A stretch of DNA of 40,336 nt. It comes from an uncultured Gammaproteobacteria bacterium (lineage in GTDB: Bacteria > Pseudomonadota > Gammaproteobacteria > GCA-001735895). The DNA lies in contig CALCSG010000159.1 of NCBI GenBank assembly GCA_937894085.1, positions 1 through 40,336 of the forward strand, read 5' to 3'. The notes below the pieces were generated by a model. It was not told where the DNA came from. It saw only the letters and a program-made list of their open reading frames with translations, and searched no databases. Below, one piece after another: positions 32,153 through 40,336 of the stretch; position 1 is the stretch's first letter; every line of letters begins with the position of its first letter. The position numbers and the translations under genes were made by a program.

Positions 32153-35100
32153 CAAGTTGCTGAATGACAGTTAATGGCGGTTTATGAAAATAAATCCCAT
32201 ATTTGCTGTCTGAAGAACTGGACATGCCTCTAAGGAATAAGTAGTAAACACCACCAAAATTTTTATCATAATCGTAGTTTTTAATTCTCTGTTTTAGGAA
32301 GCGATGTAATGCCAAAGTATAAACAAGGTATTGCAGATGATAGTGATGGTCATACATGGCTTCATTACAACTTTGCTGTGTGTAAAATTCTTCGGTTGCG
32401 CCGAGGTAATTACTCTTGTAATCAGCAATAAAATACGATCCATTAAATTCAAACACCAGATCGATAAAACCTTTTAGAAAACCGTTAACAGTTGAAAAAG
32501 TAAACTTCTGCTGTACACGGCTATACTTATGTTGATGCAATAAGTCATTCAATCTGTCTGCCTGAAAATTTTTACTCGACATATAAAATTCCATTTCACT
32601 GATTTTCTGTTGTGGTTTTAACTGCGACAGCTTAAAACCCTGCAGTTCACAGTTAAGTATATCTGCCATCCATGCTGACAGGCTGGCAATCCATTTTTCA
32701 TCAAAACCATATTCACTACATTTCTGTTGAATCAGCTGCTCATCTATCACCCGGTCGAAACACTGGTTTTCCAGTATATCGTGCAGGAAATTACCAGCTT
32801 TGGCACCTTTATAAAAATTAAATCTATTCAATTCGTTGGTATCAACTACTAACTCATTTTCGATTTGTGGATAAATTACTGCATCGTAATCAGGTCGATC
32901 AATTTCCACAGTTAAACCGCTGGATGCTATCTGGCTATAAGAACTTATGCGCCATTGTTGCTGAATAACCCTGTTAAAATTTTTAACTTCTGTTTGCTTT
33001 ACCGGTAATTTTGTTTCAGAATTTTTCTGTGTATCTATATCACCTTCCTGTGTATCGGTAAATTCAACATGTTGCTGCTGTACATTTAAGGCTTCGAAAG
33101 GCTGGCGTAATCCAGCTGCATCAGTTATATCCAGATCCTGTGGATAATTCATTTTTTTAATGTTGTTACTAAATAAACAATGTGCGATAGCGCTGCTACC
33201 GGCTCCTTTAATATGACCCCAACCCAGATAACAACGATAAATACCACGTGTGATTGCCACGTAAAATAGTCTGATTTCTTCTGCCAGATTTTCCTGATGC
33301 CACTGATCGCGCTGCGCTTCATCCAGAATCATCAGTTTTTTATTACCCTGTTGGTCATGATAACTATAACTATCCGGCTGATAGCGGGTGCTTTTTACAG
33401 CCCACATAAATGGTAAAAAAACAATCGGATATTGCAGTCCCTTGCTCTTATGTATAGTCACAATTCTTACCAGGTCACTGTCACTCTCCAGACGCAGCTG
33501 ATGCTCTTCATTCTCTGCATTATCTTTTACCTGTTCACGTTGTTGCATTAACCAGTGCAGAGCCTGACTAAAACTAGCATGTCTGCTTGCCTGTTGCTGC
33601 AATAATTCTACGATATGCATCCAGTTGGTTATTCGACGTTCACCATCCATATACTGGCTGGTTTTTTGCAGGGTGTTCTGATCGTCCATCAATTTGAAAA
33701 ATAACGACAATATTCCCTTTCGTTGCCAGTGCTGTTGATACTCTTTCATTTTGTCCAGCATCTTCACCAGTTGATCATTATCTTTTTGCAAATGGTAAAT
33801 CTGCCTGGCATTCCAGCCGAATAAATCCGTACTTAACAGGCTGCATAAACGCCTGATATTTGAAGGTTCAATTATCACTTCAAGTAACAAACTAATTTCA
33901 CGTGCCTGGTCGGTAGCGAACACAGAGTCGCGCAATATCAATGCACAGCTGATACCCCGTTCTGCCAGTTTGTTTTTCATAATGGCAGCCTGTCTACCGG
34001 TTTTTACCAGTATGGTTAAATCTTTCGCTTCAACCGTTTGCCCATCCAGTTGCATTGTTTTCTGATTAAGCAGACTGGCAATTTCACTGGCACACAAATC
34101 AGCAAAATAATCAGTAGCCTTTCCTTTCGATAGTGGCTTTTCTGTGTAAGGATGTATCCAGCTTACCAGAGGAGTAACAGACTGATGATTATTGGTGATG
34201 GTTTTGGCTTTGCTGGTATTAGCTTTACTATTGGCAAATTTAATTAACTGATCGAAAATAAATGCATTTTGATTAGTTTCAAAAATATGATTTATAACAT
34301 TGATATAGTCTACGCTAGAACGATAATTTGTTTGCAGAGTGAAATGATTTTTTGTTGACTGCTTGGCCTGTTGATAGGTAAAGACATCAGCGCCACGAAA
34401 GCTGTAAATTGCCTGTTTAGGATCGCCAATTAAAATCAAAGCTTTGGCTGACTGGTTATCATTGTTGCCTTGATCGATCTGGTAAAGCATTTTAAAAATA
34501 TGGTACTGTTTATGATCGGTATCCTGAAACTCATCCACCATCGCTAAAGGATACAGTTCATTTATTTTTTTTATCAGTGAAATATTATCGACTGTTATGA
34601 CATCACTTAATTGAGAAATCAGGTCATTAAATGAAATATTCTGTGCATTTAATTTGGTTTCACTAACTGTCTTCTGGACGCTTTCAGTTGCATCTAATAA
34701 AATCTGTAATTTTTGCTTTAACAGCCATTGCTGATGTAACTCATAAAAATTTTCTGCCTGTTCGAAAAAAGGTAAATCGATCCTGTCATCCAGTGCATCT
34801 TTCTTAAGACAGCTAGCTAACTTGCTGCGGGTTAACAGGTTCCATTTTTGTGGAATGTTGTACGGAATGTTATGTGATATCAAACCCTGCACTTCCTGCA
34901 GTAATATTTTTATGGTTGCGGGCTGCACCATATTGCGTTTTAAAGCAGGGCTATCGATTAAAAAGGTTTCAATTTTTTCAACCGAATTTTTCCAAAGTTC
35001 AGATAACAGCTGCCAGTTCTGTGCAGATTTTTCAAATACCACTTCTGCATCATGTTGCTGAACACCTTGTTGTATCGTTAGTTCAAAGCCTAACAGTGCT

Positions 35101-35666
35101 TTAACATCATTTAATAAATCATCAGGGCCTTTCCAGTGGCTGAATATCCAGCGTAATTTATCAACTTCAGTATTGATTATATGCTTGCGCCAGTAATCCC
35201 TGATTGCACTCTGCTCCATTTCTTTTTCATCGGCAATAATTTTTGGCTGTAACAGTGAATTAGTTTCTACCGGAAAAATATTTAATACACGCTGACAAAA
35301 TCCATGAATCGAGTAAATAGCGGCTTCGTCAAAATTAATAAGTGCTTCCTGCAAGGCAAAAATTGCTTTTGCATCATTTCGATACTTTGCAAATAATTCA
35401 TCGAACCCAGTATTTTCCAGTTCTGAATTCGACAGGTAATTCCACACTTCATAAACCAGCTCACGGATTCTGCCTTTTAATTCCTGTGTTGCCGCATTGG
35501 TAAAAGTGACCACCAGTAATTGATTAACTTTATAACCCGTTTCTAATAAGCAACGAACGTAGAGATGAGTAATGGTATATGTTTTACCGGTGCCTGCGCT
35601 GGCTTCAATTAAAGATACTCCATGCAGTGGATGAGATTTTAAATCAACGACAGATGCCTGCTTCAC
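32130..35666 (-). CDS. recB: Exodeoxyribonuclease V beta subunit
   Basis: 1178 residues, close to E. coli RecB (1180). GTG start sharing GTGA with the recC stop. UvrD-type helicase: Walker A ASAGTGKT (residues 22-29), VDEFQDTD, LIGDPKQAIYSFRGAD, TNYRSS and VTIHKSKGLQYPIVFLP. The nuclease domain at the end keeps its metal ligands: H in GNFLHDILE, D in GFIDLVFEF and D-x-K in ADYKSN (about 1082), so the nuclease should be active. RecB is the 3'-to-5' motor and sole nuclease of the complex, acting in double-strand break repair and destruction of linear foreign DNA. Confidence 0.95.
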   Translation of the reverse strand: MKQASVVDLKSHPLHGVSLIEASAGTGKTYTITHLYVRCLLETGYKVNQLLVVTFTNAATQELKGRIRELVYEVWNYLSNSELENTGFDELFAKYRNDAKAIFALQEALINFDEAAIYSIHGFCQRVLNIFPVETNSLLQPKIIADEKEMEQSAIRDYWRKHIINTEVDKLRWIFSHWKGPDDLLNDVKALLGFELTIQQGVQQHDAEVVFEKSAQNWQLLSELWKNSVEKIETFLIDSPALKRNMVQPATIKILLQEVQGLISHNIPYNIPQKWNLLTRSKLASCLKKDALDDRIDLPFFEQAENFYELHQQWLLKQKLQILLDATESVQKTVSETKLNAQNISFNDLISQLSDVITVDNISLIKKINELYPLAMVDEFQDTDHKQYHIFKMLYQIDQGNNDNQSAKALILIGDPKQAIYSFRGADVFTYQQAKQSTKNHFTLQTNYRSSVDYINVINHIFETNQNAFIFDQLIKFANSKANTSKAKTITNNHQSVTPLVSWIHPYTEKPLSKGKATDYFADLCASEIASLLNQKTMQLDGQTVEAKDLTILVKTGRQAAIMKNKLAERGISCALILRDSVFATDQAREISLLLEVIIEPSNIRRLCSLLSTDLFGWNARQIYHLQKDNDQLVKMLDKMKEYQQHWQRKGILSLFFKLMDDQNTLQKTSQYMDGERRITNWMHIVELLQQQASRHASFSQALHWLMQQREQVKDNAENEEHQLRLESDSDLVRIVTIHKSKGLQYPIVFLPFMWAVKSTRYQPDSYSYHDQQGNKKLMILDEAQRDQWHQENLAEEIRLFYVAITRGIYRCYLGWGHIKGAGSSAIAHCLFSNNIKKMNYPQDLDITDAAGLRQPFEALNVQQQHVEFTDTQEGDIDTQKNSETKLPVKQTEVKNFNRVIQQQWRISSYSQIASSGLTVEIDRPDYDAVIYPQIENELVVDTNELNRFNFYKGAKAGNFLHDILENQCFDRVIDEQLIQQKCSEYGFDEKWIASLSAWMADILNCELQGFKLSQLKPQQKISEMEFYMSSKNFQADRLNDLLHQHKYSRVQQKFTFSTVNGFLKGFIDLVFEFNGSYFIADYKSNYLGATEEFYTQQSCNEAMYDHHYHLQYLVYTLALHRFLKQRIKNYDYDKNFGGVYYLFLRGMSSSSDSKYGIYFHKPPLTVIQQLDGLFSNE

Positions 35667-38600
35667 TTTTTTTCCTCCAGCCTGTCTACCAGAGGTTGCA
35701 TATACAATGCAGAGTTTTCGAAAAATTCCTGAGAGAAGTTATAAGCACCATGCGCTGAGTTTTTAAGACTGGTTTTTATATATATATCCTGAGCTTCATA
35801 AAATGTACTGTATTCATCTATCTGCCACAGTGCTTCAATTTTTTCTAATGCGCTGTTTGCATCTTTTGCTTTGACTATTTTTTCATATTCATAGGCTGTG
35901 TCGACATAAAATTCCAGTGCCTTATTCTTTCCTTTATTAAAGCCGTCCACCAGTTGCAGCATTATCTCTATGGCTTGCTGTTTAGTTAAAACAGGAAGGC
36001 TTGCTAATTTTACTTTTTTGTATTGATCCTTGTAATAAAATTCACAAAATTCTATTTTTTCCAGAGCACATAAAAAGCAATGTTGTATCCAGTATGAAAA
36101 CACATGCTTTCCTTTCAGAGTCGACTGGTTAAGTTGTAATAAACCCTGCTCTGAAAACGAGTTTACCCGACCGCTGATTTCAATATTCTGCAAGATCAGG
36201 TTTCCATCAATAAAGGTCAACCCCGAAAATTCCGGATGAGTGGAAATTTGTTGATAATCTGCATTTACTTTCTGGAACATCTCATCATATTGTATGAGTC
36301 CACTATTCTGTTCAGCCAGTTCTCCACTATTCAAATATTTAGCACTTTGTACATCTTTTTTCTCAAATAGTTCTGTTAGTAACTTTTGATTAAGTGCATA
36401 TTTCTGTAATGGGTCCAAAGTAAATATTTCATCATCCTGAATACCTTCTTCATATTCATCCAGTGACATATTCAGACGAAACTGCATAAAATACCTGGCC
36501 GGATTTTTATAGAAATTGATCAGTTCATGAAGCCCGATGGTATGATCATCATCTGTTGATTGTATGAATTGAGAAAATGCTTCTAATGGTTTCTTTTCTA
36601 CTTTAATTTGCCATTGCCGTGCATAACTTCCCTGCTCAAAATTTTTGTTTCCAAATGCCTGTAACGCCGTTTTTATGATCGGAATTCGGTATCCTGTATT
36701 TTGTTCAACATAATCCATTAATTCAGTAACCACTACTGAAGGCTCTATCGATGTGTCATCTTTTTTATTCTGCCCGACATAACTGATATAAAGTCGTTGT
36801 TGAGCAGACAGCAGAGACTGTAAAAACATATAACGGTCATCTTCCCTTCTCGATCTATCTCCTTTTTGTGGATTCATGCTAATCAAATCCAGTTGCAGTG
36901 GAATTTCATTGCGTGGAAAACGATCATCACCCATACCAATCAGGCATACTATTTTAAACGGCAAGGTTCTCATCGGAATCAGGTTACAGAAATTCACACC
37001 ACCTGAAAGATAATAATGGTGAGCCGATCCCTGCGTGATGGCATTTTGTAAAATATGATGGATTAACCTTGCATCCAGTTTTTCTTCAAATTCTGCCAGA
37101 TATGCCTGTTGCTGCCATTTTGCTATTTCATCTCTCAATGGTTTTATCAACCACTCTTCATCATCATCAAGATCCAGCAAGGAATTTATCAGTTCATTAA
37201 TATTAAGTTGCCATGACTGCAATTCAACAGCCACAGATAATCGTTTAGACCAGAAAAAAAGCTGATCCAGTAACTTCTGTAATTGTCCGAGTACCTGGTA
37301 ATCCGACTGACTCATGACTGAATCCGACGCGACACTAGTTGCAAACAGTTCAACTTCATCATTCATGATGTAAGCTGTTAATAGCTGATTGATGCCATGC
37401 ATCCAGGTATTTAGGTTATTGCTAACAACATCCTGGTTTGATTGCTGCAACAGGCCTAATGCCTGTTTATGCTTTTTATCCAACCCCCAGTGAATATGAT
37501 TACTGCTTATCCAGTAACGAATTATCTCTACCGCTGTATCATCCAGCTTAAATTGACGTTGCACAGCCGGTAATTCAAGCCAGCTGATAATTTCATTGGC
37601 GGTAAATCGGCTCGACGGTAAATTTATCCAGTCCAGAATTGCCTGTAACAATGGAGTTGTGGACAGGTCATTATGATCTGAGATGCTAAAAGGTATTCTT
37701 TTGTTATCATCCTGTTGACCAAATACCGCTTCAACATAGGGGGCTAATGTATTGATATCCGGGCACATCACAACGATATCATGTGCCTGTAAATTGCTAT
37801 CTTCCATCAACATATCCAGTAAACGGTCATGTAAAACCTGCAGTTCACGTAATTCACTGTAACAACTGACTATCTGGATGGAGTTGTCAGGCTTCGTTTC
37901 ATGTTCAGGCGGAGATAAAGAGAGCTTTAAAATGTCGTATTTAATTCTATTCAGTAAACTATCGGGCTTAATTTCAGTAAATTCTTCATTATCAATTGTT
38001 GCATACTGACCATCATACAATTGATCGATATAGTCCCTGCCCTGTTTACCCAGCGACGCCAGTAACTCATTTTCTATATAGAGATTTTCACCTTGTTTAA
38101 GCTGTTCTTTCCTGCTCTGAATATCACCCCAGTAGTGTTCACATGGGTTCAAATTAAATATATGTACCTCAATGTGCTGCCCCAGTGCAGCTAAAACATT
38201 AAGATATAAAGGCGACATAGCCGTTATGGCAAAAATAAATAATCGATCGGGTAATTCTGTCAAATCAGCTTCTGACGATGATAAATGTTGTACCAGCCTG
38301 GTAATCAGGTCTGCACGGTGAGGCTGTTTAGTTTGAGCTCTAATAAGCCTCCATAAATAGGCCTGCCAGGCTTCTGTCGAAGAGTTAGTTTGACTGCCAC
38401 TTTCCCATTGTTTGATCATTTTTGGACGATAAACCAGGTACTGATCAAACAGGCCGGTCAGTTTCTCGGCCAGCTGGAAGCGATTTAAAATTTTCTTTTC
38501 ATCGGCCAGGTAGTTTTTCAGTACGATCAGTTGTGGGTCATCTCTATGTTGATGCAATAAGGACATCAATTGCCAACGCAGAACTTCACCGTCAAAAGCC

Positions 38601-38848
38601 GACAGGCTATCTATATCTTTAAACTGGGTAAGAAAAATATCCCAGATAAAGCGCGATGGGAGCGGAAAATGTAAATTAGCGGCTATTCCGCAGGACAGGC
38701 TTATTTGCTGTTGTAACCAGCGTTTCATACCCGGGTTTTGTACCAGAATATGCTCCGCTTCTAAAACCGATGAATTATCGCTTTGCAATTTCTGCAAAAG
38801 AATTTTAGTTAGTTTTGTCAGGCTATTACTGTGATGAATAAGTAGCAT
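35663..38848 (-). CDS. recC: Exodeoxyribonuclease V gamma subunit
   Basis: 1061 residues (E. coli about 1122). Family motifs: LVQNPGMKRWLQQQ near the start, FPLPSRFIWDIF, DIVVMCPDINTLAPYVEAVF, and VNFCNLIPMRTLPFKIVCLIGMGDDRFPR, which is the Chi-recognition core region. The helicase and nuclease folds are inactive relics as in all RecC. It starts the operon recC-recB-recD; the peptidase gene ptrA that lies between recC and recB in E. coli is missing here and recB overlaps recC by four bases, so the complex is translated in coupled fashion. Confidence 0.93.
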   Translation of the reverse strand: MLLIHHSNSLTKLTKILLQKLQSDNSSVLEAEHILVQNPGMKRWLQQQISLSCGIAANLHFPLPSRFIWDIFLTQFKDIDSLSAFDGEVLRWQLMSLLHQHRDDPQLIVLKNYLADEKKILNRFQLAEKLTGLFDQYLVYRPKMIKQWESGSQTNSSTEAWQAYLWRLIRAQTKQPHRADLITRLVQHLSSSEADLTELPDRLFIFAITAMSPLYLNVLAALGQHIEVHIFNLNPCEHYWGDIQSRKEQLKQGENLYIENELLASLGKQGRDYIDQLYDGQYATIDNEEFTEIKPDSLLNRIKYDILKLSLSPPEHETKPDNSIQIVSCYSELRELQVLHDRLLDMLMEDSNLQAHDIVVMCPDINTLAPYVEAVFGQQDDNKRIPFSISDHNDLSTTPLLQAILDWINLPSSRFTANEIISWLELPAVQRQFKLDDTAVEIIRYWISSNHIHWGLDKKHKQALGLLQQSNQDVVSNNLNTWMHGINQLLTAYIMNDEVELFATSVASDSVMSQSDYQVLGQLQKLLDQLFFWSKRLSVAVELQSWQLNINELINSLLDLDDDEEWLIKPLRDEIAKWQQQAYLAEFEEKLDARLIHHILQNAITQGSAHHYYLSGGVNFCNLIPMRTLPFKIVCLIGMGDDRFPRNEIPLQLDLISMNPQKGDRSRREDDRYMFLQSLLSAQQRLYISYVGQNKKDDTSIEPSVVVTELMDYVEQNTGYRIPIIKTALQAFGNKNFEQGSYARQWQIKVEKKPLEAFSQFIQSTDDDHTIGLHELINFYKNPARYFMQFRLNMSLDEYEEGIQDDEIFTLDPLQKYALNQKLLTELFEKKDVQSAKYLNSGELAEQNSGLIQYDEMFQKVNADYQQISTHPEFSGLTFIDGNLILQNIEISGRVNSFSEQGLLQLNQSTLKGKHVFSYWIQHCFLCALEKIEFCEFYYKDQYKKVKLASLPVLTKQQAIEIMLQLVDGFNKGKNKALEFYVDTAYEYEKIVKAKDANSALEKIEALWQIDEYSTFYEAQDIYIKTSLKNSAHGAYNFSQEFFENSALYMQPLVDRLEEKK

Positions 38849-39052
38849 TTTATGCTTCTTTTAGATTTAATGATGAAACATTGTTGATGCAGGCACTTTA
38901 ACAGCTGGATCGTTCAAATAATATGCTTTGATTTGATTTATTTAAAGATACTGAAACGGCCTGTAAATTGTACTTAAATTTTCTTTATATCTTGCTTATC
39001 GCCATATTTATACTACACAAGGTAGTGTAATTATAAAAATACTAAACCCACT

Positions 39053-40336
39053 ATGATTTCCAAGGATTCACCCAAAAAAGCCCTTATAGTCGATGATGAA
39101 ATGACCAATCGATTAATACTGCGCTCTTTATTAAAAAAACAGGGTTACGAAACCTTAGAAGCTGAAAATGGACAACAGGCGGTAGACTTATTCCGGCAAA
39201 AATCTCCCGGCATTATTTTCATGGATGTCATGATGCCGATTATGGATGGCTATGACGCCACATGAATCATTAAAGGTGAATCCGGTAATAATTTCATTCC
39301 AGTCATCTTTCTAACCGCCATGACAGATGAAAACTCTCTTCAGGCATGTATAGATGCAGGAGGAGATGACTTCCTGGTTAAACCTTATGATAAATTTCTA
39401 TTGCAAAGTAAGATTCAGGCAATGGAACGAATTGCCAAACTAAATCACGAAGTTCAGGGAATGTATAGCTTGATACATCGCGAACAGGAGATTGCCGAAC
39501 AGATCTTCAACAATGCGGTTCAAAAGACCAATATTATCAATACGAATATTCGTAGCATAATTCGTCCTGCCACTACTTTCAGCGGCGATATGATTCTCTC
39601 TGAATACAGCCCTTCCAGAGACATTCATTTTCTGATCGGTGACTTCACCGGTCATGGTTTATCTTCTGCTCTGGGAGCCATGCCGGTATCTGAAGTTTTC
39701 AGGGCGATGACAGCTAAAGGTTTTACGCCTGAGGAAATCCTTTCCGGTATTAACAAAAAATTACGGCAGTTCCTGCCTGTAGGCATGTTTTTATGCGTGC
39801 AGTTAATCAGTATCAGCCATGACCTCGATCAGGTCACCATCTTTAATGCGGGTATGCCGGAGATGCTCATTGTTGATGGTAAGACTAACCAGATAAAGCA
39901 TCATGTAAAATCGAATATTTTACCGCTTGGAGTCATCGATAACCTGAACACTAAAGAAGCTGCTCAAACCCTGGCACTTCAGCAGCACGACAAAATTATC
40001 CTCTATAGTGATGGACTCACCGAAGCCTGGTCTGAAACAGATGAAGAATTTGGCACTGATCGCCTGGAAGCCGCTATTAAAAATGCCGCTCCAGATAAAA
40101 TCTTTGAAAATTTACTGAAACAATTAGAGCAGTTTTGTGGAACGCGCACTCAAGCTGATGATGTCACTTTGATCGAAATAAATTGTGTGCCCGAATTATT
40201 ACCTAAATTGCCGACCCATGAAGCAGTTTCAAAAAAAGAGCATCACTTCGAAACTAAAGGTGATTGGGAATACATTTTTAATCTGGCGGATTCAACTCTG
40301 AAGTGCAACGCAGTTAATTCCAGATCTAGCGAACGA
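39053..40336 (+). pseudogene. Response regulator with PP2C (SpoIIE/RsbU-type) phosphatase, interrupted by TGA; 3' end beyond window
   Basis: Residues 1-70 are the start of a receiver domain (DD at 14-15, phospho-acceptor D58 in FMDVMMP). TGA at 39263 follows DGYDAT, where the family has Arg or a similar residue before I-x-K; the frame then goes on with IIKGESGNNFIPVIFLTAM, the receiver lysine in FLVKPYDK, a helical linker and a PP2C domain (ATTFSGDMIL, IGDFTGHGLSSALGA, FNAGMPEM, ILYSDGLTEAW, QADDVTLIEI). After 40200 an anti-sigma or HATPase-like part may begin. No further stop up to the window edge. The order REC-PP2C is that of HsbR/RssB-like partner-switching regulators. A CGA-to-TGA change would explain the break. 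Confidence 0.75.

Noticed and set aside
1-40336. tRNA, rRNA and CRISPR arrays
   Set aside because: Scanned by eye for cloverleaf ends, conserved rRNA segments and regularly spaced repeats; none found.

Overview
The window looks like a chromosomal piece of a free-living or recently free-living gammaproteobacterium of low to moderate GC. Evidence: a recC-recB-recD operon, CysB-type LysR regulator, MscL, ArfB, YbaK, SatP, modABC and several gammaproteobacterial small-protein families. I cannot name a genus from the sequence alone. Most genes are on the minus strand and packed in short operons, with a repeat-rich accessory stretch in the middle.

Layout. (1) 294-4781, plus strand: a metal-handling cluster made of a His-rich membrane protein, a DUF3240 PII-like protein, a HupE/UreJ membrane protein fused to a periplasmic beta domain, a 52-residue His-rich membrane peptide, a DUF6488 periplasmic protein, a c-type cytochrome and an EamA transporter with a 25-histidine tail. 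No RND pump is present. (2) 5098-8060: molybdate uptake (modA-modB-modC) and a divergent small membrane protein. (3) 8133-13573: two glycerophosphodiester phosphodiesterases, a DsrC/TusE relative without its catalytic cysteines opposite a CysB-like regulator, a glutamine amidotransferase and ArfB, with a relic of a SLC13-type transporter. (4) 13734-18762: a class III nucleotide cyclase cut by an amber codon, a universal stress protein, DUF805, and a two-gene exopolysaccharide unit (GT2 synthase plus predicted beta-barrel). (5) About 18900-25250: an accessory island holding a Y1 transposase relic, a PLP enzyme, a norEF-like pair, a TPR lipoprotein, mscL, a RelBE-type toxin-antitoxin pair and a broken YceK-like gene. 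Five inverted-repeat elements with attC-like architecture separate these genes, all readable in the same (minus) orientation, which suggests a cluster of integron cassettes without a visible integrase (CALIN). (6) 25500-30341: CBS protein, YbaK, a CDF zinc exporter, DUF711, SatP and a hypothetical. (7) 30338-38848: recCBD. (8) 39053-end: a response regulator fused to a PP2C/SpoIIE-type phosphatase, interrupted by an in-frame TGA and running off the window.

Two themes stand out. First, mobile small elements: a MITE-like family is present as two inverted copies (20875-21017 and 29493-29630), each flanked by its own 6-bp target duplication, and an 84-bp repeat pair flanks cassette-like genes. 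Second, gene erosion: in-frame stops in two signalling genes (both explicable as single C-to-T changes) and in the YceK-like gene, a norE-like gene with no ATG/GTG/TTG start in its conserved 5' part, and two transposon/transporter relics. These could be real decay or assembly/sequencing errors; reads would decide.
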